This document shows positions 52,916 through 59,565 of a stretch of 64,000 nucleotides of DNA, piece after piece. Both the position numbers and the translations under genes were made by a program. The notes under the pieces are model-generated. The model searched no databases. It was not told the DNA's origin and was given only the letters and a program-made list of their open reading frames with translations. The stretch spans positions 12,825,819 through 12,889,818 of the forward strand of contig OZ034972.1 in the NCBI GenBank assembly GCA_964030785.1. Reading direction: 5' to 3'. Source of the DNA: Siderastrea siderea. Its lineage: Eukaryota > Cnidaria > Anthozoa > Scleractinia > Rhizangiidae. How positions within the stretch are numbered: position 1 is the stretch's first letter; each line of letters opens with the position of its first letter.

Positions 52916-54328
52916 ATGCCTGACGTGAGTACACAAACCGCCCCGGCTCACGAGCGTTCCGAAGGGACCGTCAACCCTGCCTTACGGATTTTCAAGGTGC
53001 CACCGACCGACATTAGCATCAATGCCTATCGCATGGTCACCATTCAACCCACGACCACGGGTATCAATCCCATGGAATTCATCATACCGGGGTTGGACGA
53101 TTTTGTGGATTTGGGACGCAGTTACTTTACCATGGAATTGAGTTTGAAAAAGGCTGATAACGGGAACTTGGACGCCGCGGAGATATTGTTCCCCGTCAAC
53201 AATTTGGCCCATTCCATCATCAAACAAATTGACTTGCAGTTGAATGGCACGTTGATCAGTCCACAATCCGACACGTATCATTACAAAGCTTACCTGGAAA
53301 CCTTGCTGAATTATGACCGAGAAGATGGCAAGACCGTGTTAGGACCCCAAGGCTGGTTCAATCAAGTGGATTTCCCACCCCTATGGACCGCCAACAATAC
53401 CAACACAGCAGCGAATGCTGGTGCCGGACATGTAGACTACCAGAGACTCCCTGCCCATCACAAAGGAGCCTTGGCCGCCATGAAAGCCGAACTCGCCAAG
53501 TATGCTAATGGTGTCACTCACAGTCTGGTGTTTACCCCGCACTTGGAAGTCTTTCACACTGGCAAATTGTTGGTGCCTGGCATCGAAATCAAGATGAAAT
53601 TTCATTTCAATGGTCCGAGCCTGTTTTTGAATGGAGTGGGTGAAGCTGGCCGATTGATGGAAGGGGATGTGAAACTACGGTTTCATCTCTGTCAACTGCG
53701 TTTGAATGACGCCATCTACCAGAGTATATCTAGCAAAAGACACAATGAAGGACAAGTGGCGGCTTACCCAACCGTCCGCAGTGAAATCCGGACCTTCAGC
53801 ATGCAAAACAACCTGGTCCGCTTTGATATCCCGAACCTGTTTCAAAACAGAATACCTGACCGATTGATTGTGGGATTACTGGACAGCCGTGCCTTCAATG
53901 GAGATGTCACCCGAGATCCGTTCTGTTTCCAGAAATTTGGGCTGACCTCCATTCGACAGATTGTCAAAGGAGAAGAGTACCCTTATGAAACCCTCCAGTT
54001 AGTGCATGACAATGGCACCCGAGATAATCTAGGCTACTTCCGTTTTCTGCAAGCCAGTGGTGCTTGGTGTAAAAAGAAAGGCAACATGGTAGAACTGCTG
54101 GATTGGGGCCAAGCTAAAAATTGTACCTTGTACATGTTTGACAATGTGGCCAATGGATGTGCTGACAGTCAAAACCTCAACCCCAAGCAAACGGGCGATT
54201 TACAACTGGTCTTGGAATTTGGAGCTGCCCCCGGTGTCAATATAACCGTACTCGTGTATGGGGAATTTGAGAACTTGCTGGAGATTGACAGGAACGGAGC
54301 CGTGTTGTATAACATTTACCAGCACTGA
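52916..54328 (+). CDS. major capsid protein candidate (F54H12.2-like, double jelly roll)
   Basis: 470 residues, the largest structural frame. The family signature is clear: D-L-G-R-S-Y-F at about 63-69, N-N-L-A-H-S-I-I-K-Q-I-D-L-Q-L-N-G-T-L, an A-Y-L-E-T-L-L-N-Y block, Q-G-W-F, and the closing V-Y-G-E-F-E-N-L-L-E-I-D-R-N. In animal genomes this family is annotated as F54H12.2-like and occurs in Maverick/Polinton elements, where it is taken as the hexon-like capsid subunit. The size and beta-rich pattern agree with a double jelly roll. The stop overlaps the protease start (TGATG). The frame is unbroken. Confidence 0.8.
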   Translation: MPDVSTQTAPAHERSEGTVNPALRIFKVPPTDISINAYRMVTIQPTTTGINPMEFIIPGLDDFVDLGRSYFTMELSLKKADNGNLDAAEILFPVNNLAHSIIKQIDLQLNGTLISPQSDTYHYKAYLETLLNYDREDGKTVLGPQGWFNQVDFPPLWTANNTNTAANAGAGHVDYQRLPAHHKGALAAMKAELAKYANGVTHSLVFTPHLEVFHTGKLLVPGIEIKMKFHFNGPSLFLNGVGEAGRLMEGDVKLRFHLCQLRLNDAIYQSISSKRHNEGQVAAYPTVRSEIRTFSMQNNLVRFDIPNLFQNRIPDRLIVGLLDSRAFNGDVTRDPFCFQKFGLTSIRQIVKGEEYPYETLQLVHDNGTRDNLGYFRFLQASGAWCKKKGNMVELLDWGQAKNCTLYMFDNVANGCADSQNLNPKQTGDLQLVLEFGAAPGVNITVLVYGEFENLLEIDRNGAVLYNIYQH

Positions 54329-54867
54329 TGGAACATGTGGCCTTGAATAATGTACAGTTGGATTATTTAGCCCGAGACGACCCCCAATTGAACCCTGTCT
54401 TTTACGGGACGGTGGCCTGTGATCGTTTACCCAAGAGTCCTGTCAAGACCCAACCCCAAGGGTACATTGTGAATACGGACCCACACGATCAACCGGGACA
54501 ACATTGGTTAGCGGTGTGGACGGATGGAAAGGTGTGTGAAGTCCTGGACAGTTATGCTTTGCCATTGGATACGTACGTGCAAGCTACCCCGTTACGAGAT
54601 TGGATTGTCCAACATTGGAAGTATGTGGTGACCAATGGCAAGTCCCTCCAAGCCATTTCAAGCAAGAGTTGTGGTGATTACGCCTTGTTGTACTTGAAAG
54701 CCAAAGCCCGTGGACGGACCTTGCAAGCGTTTTTAAATGAGTTTTCGGATCATGATTATGTTAGTAATGACCATCAAGCGGGTCAACGCCTTCAACAATT
54801 GATTGTAGGCCAAGAAGCCAGATGGTATCAACTGTGTTGTCATCCGTATCATCAATGTAATCATTAA
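54328..54867 (+). CDS. adenain/Ulp1-type cysteine protease
   Basis: 179 residues with the C5/C48 catalytic layout: H59 in G-Q-H-W-L-A-V-W, D74 in V-L-D-S-Y, Q108 in the oxyanion position and C115 in S-K-S-C-G-D-Y-A-L. In adenovirus the enzyme cuts capsid precursors during maturation, and in cellular relatives it cleaves after G-G of SUMO-like tails. The overlap with the capsid gene fits a structural operon-like cluster. An AATAAA at 54867-54872 touches its stop codon. All four residues are intact, so the enzyme should be active. Confidence 0.88.
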   Translation: MEHVALNNVQLDYLARDDPQLNPVFYGTVACDRLPKSPVKTQPQGYIVNTDPHDQPGQHWLAVWTDGKVCEVLDSYALPLDTYVQATPLRDWIVQHWKYVVTNGKSLQAISSKSCGDYALLYLKAKARGRTLQAFLNEFSDHDYVSNDHQAGQRLQQLIVGQEARWYQLCCHPYHQCNH

Positions 54868-54872
54868 ATAAA
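54867..54872 (+). terminator. AATAAA polyadenylation signal
   Basis: AATAAA overlapping the protease stop codon; it would end transcripts of the capsid-protease block. Confidence 0.6.
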
Positions 54873-54902
54873 AAAGTTCGTTGTTCGTTGAAAACGTGTG
54901 TC

Positions 54903-54988
54903 GGAGTCGTAGCTCAGTGGGTAGAGCCTTTGGATCCCCTCGAATACATGAGGAGGGTCGTGCGTGGGTTCGAGTCCCACCGATTCCA
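54903..54988 (+). tRNA. tRNA-like Pol III gene, anticodon arm not canonical
   Basis: The acceptor stem GGAGTCG / CGATTCC pairs over 7 bp (one G-U). The D arm GCTC-AGTGGGTA-GAGC and T arm GTGGG-TTCGAGT-CCCAC are perfect. The A box TAGCTCAGTGGG and B box GGTTCGAGTCC match consensus. A T9 run at 55002-55010 is a Pol III terminator. Between D and T arms are 36 bases rather than 23. They fold instead as a long hairpin, GATCCCCTC / GAGGAGGGTC with a bulged A, so no standard anticodon can be named. It could be an intron-containing or class II tRNA, or a viral tRNA-like RNA. It fills the gap between protease and ATPase genes. Confidence 0.6.
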
Positions 54989-55001
54989 ATAAAAAGGTGC
55001 C

Positions 55002-55010
55002 TTTTTTTTT
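55002..55010 (+). terminator. Pol III T-run terminator
   Basis: Nine consecutive T residues 14 bases after the tRNA-like gene. Confidence 0.7.
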
Positions 55011-55029
55011 CTAAGGGTAGTTCGTCATC

Positions 55030-55683
55030 ATGCAAACGGGGAAACCGTTTCGTTTTCATACTCCTTCCTCTATCTTGGTGGTGGGTCCTTCGGGATGTGG
55101 TAAAACCGTGTTTACGGAAAAACTCTTGGTAGACAACCCAGAGTTGTTTGACACCCCACCGACCCAACGGCATTATTGTTATGGGGCCTGGCAAGATCGA
55201 TTTCGAGGCATGCAAGATCAAGGGGTGGTGTTTCACGAAGGGATTCCCGATCATGAGGCATTGGTCCAATGGTTTCCTGAAGGACATGGGGTCCTGGTCT
55301 TGGATGATTTAATGGACGAAGGGAGTCACGATAAACGCGTGTTGGATTTATTCACCAAACATTCGCATCATCAAGGGGTGACGGTATTGTACTTGTGCCA
55401 AGACATGTTTCCCGTGGGTCGCTATGCTAAAAGTATATCCCGCAATGCCCATTACATTGTGGCGTTCAAGAACCCCCGAGATCAATTAGGGGTACGCAAT
55501 GTCATGCTTCAATCGTTTCCGACCACTTGGAAAGACACATTGGAGACGTTTCATCAAGCCACCACACGACCGTATGGCTATTTGGTCTTGGATTTACACC
55601 CCGCCTCGTCCGATCAACAACGTGTGTTGAGTCACCTGTTAAAAGACGAAGGATGGACTCGCACCTATCAAAAACGACTATAA
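55030..55683 (+). CDS. FtsK/HerA-type genome-packaging ATPase
   Basis: 217 residues. Walker A is G-P-S-G-C-G-K-T at residues 19-26; Walker B is G-V-L-V-L-D-D at about 87-93. Further on, V-L-Y-L-C-Q-D-M-F fits sensor/motif III of the packaging ATPases of Polintons, virophages and related DJR-capsid viruses. It would pump the genome into the capsid. The frame sits right after the tRNA-like gene and shares its last codon with the TATA box of the following gene (55679-55685). Motifs intact. Confidence 0.85.
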   Translation: MQTGKPFRFHTPSSILVVGPSGCGKTVFTEKLLVDNPELFDTPPTQRHYCYGAWQDRFRGMQDQGVVFHEGIPDHEALVQWFPEGHGVLVLDDLMDEGSHDKRVLDLFTKHSHHQGVTVLYLCQDMFPVGRYAKSISRNAHYIVAFKNPRDQLGVRNVMLQSFPTTWKDTLETFHQATTRPYGYLVLDLHPASSDQQRVLSHLLKDEGWTRTYQKRL

Positions 55684-55685
55684 AG
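55679..55685 (+). promoter_or_regulatory. TATA box overlapping the ATPase stop codon
   Basis: TATAAAG spans the stop codon of the ATPase gene and lies 43 bases before the ATG at 55722. Confidence 0.6.
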
Positions 55686-55721
55686 GCACCCCCTTGGAAC
55701 AGGTAAAAATAGAAAGCAACC

Positions 55722-56732
55722 ATGGCGGATGATGATGATGACCGTCAACCTCCGCAATCGTACGATACCGTGTCCCCTGCGGGGGTGGGGGCGGCCAGCG
55801 GCAATCAAATGTCCCCAAGGGCCTGGCAAGATTTGTATTTCACGGCAGACCAAGGCCTTCTCGACGTCGCCATGGAGGAAATGCACCCTGATCCCCTCTG
55901 GGACTTTATGGAGTCCCTCCCCCCTACGGGTAGAGATGGTGCGCCCCCTGCCCAGGCCTCTTCCCCAGCCGGGGTAGGAAGCCAAGGAAGTCCATCATTC
56001 GGTAGTATACAGACCACCCCACCGTCTTCCGTGGACAGTCCACCTACTTGGGGAAGCGCACGCGTGTCACCCGATCCACGAAGAAGAACAGTGGCGGGTG
56101 CTCGGACAGCAGCGGGTGCAGGGGGAAGTGGAAATGAACGTGGGGGAAGTGGAAATGGACGTGGGGGACGCCGTGGTCCTAGGACTAGAGGTGGTGGACG
56201 TGGTGGTGGTGCTGGTGGTGCTGGTGGTGCTGGTGGTGGAGCAGGTGGAGCTGGTGCTGGGGGTGCTGGTGGTGGAGCAGGTGGAGCTGGTGGTGGAGGT
56301 GCTGGTGGTGGTGGTGCTGGTGGTGCTGGTGGTGGAGCAGGTGGAGCTGGTGCTGGGGGTGCTGGTGGTGGAGCAGGTGGAGCTGGTGGTGGAGGTGCTG
56401 GTGGTGGTGGTGGTGGTGGAGGAGGTGGTGGTGGTGGTGGCGGTGGCCGTCGTGGTGGCCGACGTGGTAGACGACGACGACGACTTTTCCCCGGTTCACC
56501 TAGGACACCTTCCTCCAGTCCCTCCACTCCTCGAGGATCTCGGACTCCACCCCCTCGTACCTTGCGTCAAGCGGATTTACAACGACGTTTACGTATGCTG
56601 TTACAAGATCAAGAACAGTTGGCCCAAGGACGTGAAATTGCTAATGTCACCATGACCAATAGCATTGTGACCAGTTATAAACAAGGAGGAGCACCGAGCG
56701 TACAAACCTCGTCGTCCCGTGTTTCGCCGTGA
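55722..56732 (+). CDS. glycine/alanine-rich repeat protein
   Basis: 336 residues. The N-terminal 110 residues are acidic and proline/serine-rich (M-A-D-D-D-D-D-R-Q). Residues about 160-250 are almost only G and A in G-G-A units encoded by GGTGCTGGTGGT-type repeats. A basic R-R-G-R-R-G-R-R-R-R-R stretch and a proline-rich linker lead to a helical C-terminus (L-Q-R-R-L-R-M-L-L-Q-D-Q-E-Q-L). The layout, helix at one end and flexible G/A stalk, suggests an anchored fibre or spike, or an RNA/DNA-binding protein. Other frames through the repeat are open only because of its composition. Confidence 0.6.
   Translation: MADDDDDRQPPQSYDTVSPAGVGAASGNQMSPRAWQDLYFTADQGLLDVAMEEMHPDPLWDFMESLPPTGRDGAPPAQASSPAGVGSQGSPSFGSIQTTPPSSVDSPPTWGSARVSPDPRRRTVAGARTAAGAGGSGNERGGSGNGRGGRRGPRTRGGGRGGGAGGAGGAGGGAGGAGAGGAGGGAGGAGGGGAGGGGAGGAGGGAGGAGAGGAGGGAGGAGGGGAGGGGGGGGGGGGGGGGRRGGRRGRRRRRLFPGSPRTPSSSPSTPRGSRTPPPRTLRQADLQRRLRMLLQDQEQLAQGREIANVTMTNSIVTSYKQGGAPSVQTSSSRVSP
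56208..56450. repeat. GGTGCTGGT trinucleotide-type array
   Basis: Imperfect tandem GGT/GCT/GGA units; one block of about 80 bases (GGTGGAGCAGGTGGAGCTGG and its neighbours) appears twice near 56235 and 56330, showing internal duplication. Likely length-variable. Confidence 0.85.
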
Positions 56733-56734
56733 GG

Positions 56735-57400
56735 ATGAAAACCGTCGTGTCGTTATTGAATGGATCAAAACAGCATGGTCTTCCCTTCCCCCCGGAATTA
56801 TTACAACGGATGGATTCCTTGTATGCCTTTTATCATCAACAATGGTGGTGTTATCGAAAAATGTTGAATCATTACAGGTGTGTCAATGCCTTGTTCAATG
56901 GTATGGCCTTACTCCTGATGGCTGCAGGCATGATTGCGGGTCCCCTTTTGGAAAACAGTACATTGGTAGCCTGTTTGGCGGCGGTGGGCACCGTGGTCAA
57001 AGGATGGAATGATTTTAAACAATACCGATTTAAAGTGACCATGAGTCGGTTTGCGTTTACCACCTATGCCAAAGCCTTGACCGAATTGAAAACCCATGTG
57101 CGGGGTATTCCCTTGGAGGATCTGGAACGATTTTTAATCAAGATGCAAACCTTGGATGATACCATTGTGGATTTCACCCCTCCGTTACCCAAACGATGTG
57201 TCCAAGATTACCATGGTCATTTTGTGTACCAACCCTTGGAAGGCCTATGCTATGTAGATGGATGTCCTCGTCCCTTGAAACCCAAAGACTATTGGATCCA
57301 TAAAAAGCCGCTCCCTCCTAGTCCCACACTCTTAGAACCATGGCCGTCCAACGAAGACGACGACGACGCAGAAAAAGGAAACAAAGAGGAGGGGCTTTAA
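56735..57400 (+). CDS. two-transmembrane protein, SLATT-like layout
   Basis: 221 residues from the first ATG (TATAAA box 59 bases upstream, inside the previous gene). After an aromatic helix (Y-A-F-Y-H-Q-Q-W-W-C-Y-R) come two hydrophobic segments separated by a short loop, F-N-G-M-A-L-L-L-M-A-A-G-M-I-A-G and V-A-C-L-A-A-V-G-T-V-V, then long soluble helices (L-E-D-L-E-R-F-L-I-K-M). This order, helix-TM-TM-helices, resembles SLATT domains, which in bacteria act beside SLOG proteins; the match is structural and unproven. A plain virion membrane or minor capsid protein is the alternative. The acidic C-terminus overlaps the next gene by 61 bases. Confidence 0.5.
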   Translation: MKTVVSLLNGSKQHGLPFPPELLQRMDSLYAFYHQQWWCYRKMLNHYRCVNALFNGMALLLMAAGMIAGPLLENSTLVACLAAVGTVVKGWNDFKQYRFKVTMSRFAFTTYAKALTELKTHVRGIPLEDLERFLIKMQTLDDTIVDFTPPLPKRCVQDYHGHFVYQPLEGLCYVDGCPRPLKPKDYWIHKKPLPPSPTLLEPWPSNEDDDDAEKGNKEEGL

Positions 57401-57672
57401 TGCGTCGCAAACCCCGTTTGGTGGATAAAATTGCCCATGGCATGAGTATGTTTCTATCAGGTCCCGCCCCTGGGTTTGGACTGGCTTTAGGCAAATTAGG
57501 TGGTCAAGCCTTGAAAGGCATTACCGATAATGTACAACATTACCGTCGACAACGAGGTGGGGGTTGGTGGCAAGATTTCAAACGCAATACCCGTCAAGGC
57601 TATAAAGAGTCGCGAGATGCCATCAAACAAGACAAAGCCCTTCAACGTCTATTGACGGGTCGACCATGGTGA
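57340..57672 (+). CDS. small basic virion-type protein with two Q-R-G-G motifs
   Basis: 110 residues: arginine-rich leader R-R-K-R-K-Q-R-G-G-A-L-M, a glycine-rich hydrophobic middle (F-L-S-G-P-A-P-G-F-G-L-A-L-G), then Y-R-R-Q-R-G-G-G-W-W-Q-D-F and a charged helix. Two G-G sites could release the middle part. A CATAAAAA box lies 40 bases before the ATG, within the previous frame. Confidence 0.6.
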   Translation: MAVQRRRRRRRKRKQRGGALMRRKPRLVDKIAHGMSMFLSGPAPGFGLALGKLGGQALKGITDNVQHYRRQRGGGWWQDFKRNTRQGYKESRDAIKQDKALQRLLTGRPW

Positions 57673-57830
57673 GGAGGAGAAGACGACGCCGTCGTCAACG
57701 AGGAGGTTTTTTAAATCTATTAGTGCCCGCTATGGTAGGATTGGGGAAAGCCGTGGCCTTGGAAACGGACAAACGTATAAAACGCACGATTCAAAAAGCC
57801 AATCAACGGTATCGTCGTCGTCACCGATAA
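57666..57830 (+). CDS. 54-residue micro virion protein with Q-R-G-G
   Basis: Overlaps the end of the previous gene by 7 bases in another frame. The ATG at 57666 opens M-V then eight arginines, Q-R-G-G-F-L-N, a hydrophobic helix ending G-L-G-K-A-V-A-L, and a basic tail to TAA at 57828-57830. Its pattern mirrors the 61-residue protein at 52108. A TATAAAG box at 57601-57607 precedes it by 65 bases. Confidence 0.6.
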   Translation: MVRRRRRRRRQRGGFLNLLVPAMVGLGKAVALETDKRIKRTIQKANQRYRRRHR

Positions 57831-57833
57831 AGG

Positions 57834-58151
57834 ATGCAACGTCTTCGACGTCAATTACCGTTTTTACGGTCCATGTTACAAGAAGCCAATGGTACCAAAC
57901 GTCAAGAGTTGTTACAACATGCCAATGCCGATCAAATCAATGCTGTGAGTGAATTGGTGTTGAACTTTTTAAAAAACAAGATTCCTGTGACCCCACCCAT
58001 GCTGGCTAAACTTCAACCCTATAAAAAGGTACTACGTGATTTGGGACGTCGTCAACATTCCGTCAAAAAACGTCGTCAGTGGTTAGTCCGACAAAAAGGA
58101 CAAGGGTTGTTTCAAGGACTTCACGAGGTGTTATGTCAATGTGTTCGTTAA
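57834..58151 (+). CDS. conserved Polinton-type small virion protein
   Basis: 105 residues, starting 4 bases after the previous stop, with TATAAAA 58 bases upstream. Helical: L-R-S-M-L-Q-E-A-N-G...R-Q-E-L-L-Q-H-A-N-A-D-Q-I-N-A-V-S-E-L-V-L-N-F-L form one half, then K-L-Q-P-Y-K-K-V-L-R-D-L and S-V-K-K-R-R-Q-W-L-V lead to G-Q-G-L-F-Q-G-L. I remember this arrangement (A-x-A-x-Q-I-x-A-L-x-E-x-x-x-N-x-L then L-x-x-Y-K and K-K-R) from small proteins of animal Polintons, where the role is unknown. Confidence 0.55.
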   Translation: MQRLRRQLPFLRSMLQEANGTKRQELLQHANADQINAVSELVLNFLKNKIPVTPPMLAKLQPYKKVLRDLGRRQHSVKKRRQWLVRQKGQGLFQGLHEVLCQCVR

Positions 58152-58213
58152 CGCATCAAGACATGGAAGCATAAATATCACCTGTTGTGACAGCTGTCGT
58201 GCATTGGAAGACC

Positions 58214-58888
58214 ATGGACGAGGTGTACATGATTCCCCAAAAGGACTTGGAACAACTCATTCAATATTACAAAGGAGAACTCACCGAAAATGCCTTGTTG
58301 AACAAAGCCGCAACGCTCGCCGCCCAAAAACATGTGTTATTAGCCAACCCTCAATTACCTCCAGCCCTGGTCAATGCTCAAACCAAACCGTTGAGTCAAG
58401 AATTAATCAAGTTAACCAAACGCATTCGTCAATTTCCCGGCGGGGTGGGGGTTGGTGCCCCGGGTGCCCCGGGTGGTCCACCAGGCGAAGAAGAAGAAGA
58501 AGCCGGGGATTTGGTAACGGGACCCGTCGAACAATGGTTGAAGCGCATGATAAAAGGCAGCCCGTCGACTCCCAAACCACCCATTACCCCTGCAACCAAG
58601 AAAGGCAAAGGAGCGGCCACCACCAGTAAGATTCCAATCCTCAAGAAAGAGGCCCCATCCACTAGTCGAGGGGATCTACAATCGCGTTTAGAAGCCGTGC
58701 GAGAACGACGCAAGACTTGGGAAAAACATTTAGCCGAAAGTGGTTTCACGAAAGGCAAAGGGAAAGGCAAAGGCAAAGGCAAAGGACCCGCTCGTGAAGT
58801 GGAGCGATTGAAACCCTTACCCGGTTGGGAAGATTGGGCTCGTGGCAAAAAGTTACGACGTCGATTGGATTACGACGACAGTGACTAA
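58214..58888 (+). CDS. unknown virion-type protein with GK repeats
   Basis: 224 residues from the first ATG, 44 bases after CATAAATA. The N-terminal 75 residues (V-Y-M-I-P-Q-K-D-L-E-Q-L, Y-Y-K-G-E-L-T-E-N-A, N-K-A-A-T-L-A-A) form a helical domain of a type I associate with coral and hydrozoan virus-like elements. There follow a G/P-rich linker, an acidic E5 run, a lysine-rich part with five G-K repeats and a D-Y-D-D-S-D end. It might be a core or scaffolding protein; function is unknown. Confidence 0.55.
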   Translation: MDEVYMIPQKDLEQLIQYYKGELTENALLNKAATLAAQKHVLLANPQLPPALVNAQTKPLSQELIKLTKRIRQFPGGVGVGAPGAPGGPPGEEEEEAGDLVTGPVEQWLKRMIKGSPSTPKPPITPATKKGKGAATTSKIPILKKEAPSTSRGDLQSRLEAVRERRKTWEKHLAESGFTKGKGKGKGKGKGPAREVERLKPLPGWEDWARGKKLRRRLDYDDSD

Positions 58889-58891
58889 AAG

Positions 58892-59248
58892 ATGCCCACC
58901 AAGAGGGGAAGGGGTATGAAACGGAAACGCCCCCAACGAGGAGGGGCCTTGGATGTCCAAAAATGGATTGCGAAAACGGGGAAGGAATTTCATTGGCCCG
59001 GTTATCAGTACATGGGACCTGGCACCCATTTGGCCAAACGTCTGAAACGTGGGGATCCCGGCATCAATCGCTTGGACCAGATTGCTAAGCAACACGACAT
59101 TGATTACAGCCGTGCTAAGAATTTGCAAGATAAATGGAAAGCCGATACCAAGATGATCCAAGCCATTGATCGATTACCCGGCAAGAAAAACAAGACGGAA
59201 CGGGTGGTCAAGAAAATCATGCAAGCCAAGAAACGTTTAAAATTGTAA
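58892..59248 (+). CDS. parvovirus-type phospholipase A2 protein
   Basis: 118 residues starting 3 bases after the previous stop. The calcium-binding loop Y-M-G-P-G-T is at residues 40-45 and the catalytic H-D-x-x-Y at 68-72, followed by a lysine-rich helix with an acidic residue in the partner position. This is the compact PLA2 fold of parvovirus VP1 unique regions, which breaches endosomal membranes during entry; relatives are known in adintoviruses. The leader has R-P-Q-R-G-G-A-L-D, so cutting at G-G would free the enzyme just ahead of its domain. The active-site residues are intact. Confidence 0.85.
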   Translation: MPTKRGRGMKRKRPQRGGALDVQKWIAKTGKEFHWPGYQYMGPGTHLAKRLKRGDPGINRLDQIAKQHDIDYSRAKNLQDKWKADTKMIQAIDRLPGKKNKTERVVKKIMQAKKRLKL

Positions 59249-59565
59249 ACATTTAATAACAAATCATTACATGTTGAGTAAAAAATGAAAATGTCTCATT
59301 GGTATGGTTATTCTGCAGTCTGTTCTTCTGTAGTTCGTGTTGAGTCTCAAACAGGATTTGCGAGACAAAAACCCATTGTGGTGTAGACAACATTCATCCT
59401 GATAAAATAAAAACAATGTCACTTGTGTCATTTGATTCATGAGTTGTCAAGTTCATTGTTCTGTCAAAAATACTAATACGAATGTTCTGCCAAATACTGA
59501 GACGGATGTTCTTCCAAATACTGAGACGATTCAATGTTCTGCCAAAAATACAAAGACGAGGGGGT
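59249..59565. other. convergent intergenic region with tandem repeat
   Basis: AT-rich spacer between the plus-strand virion genes and the minus-strand gene. Bases 59456-59560 hold four imperfect copies of a 28-33 base unit containing ATGTTCTGCCAAATACTGAGACGA. Confidence 0.75.

Noticed and set aside
55805..56527. 240-residue minus-strand frame, proline/alanine-rich
   Set aside because: It is the antisense of the G/A-rich repeat protein; GGT/GCT repeats leave several frames open. No promoter on that strand.
56098..56655. 185-residue valine-rich plus-strand frame
   Set aside because: A shifted reading of the same GGTGCT repeat; non-ATG start and composition explained by the repeat.
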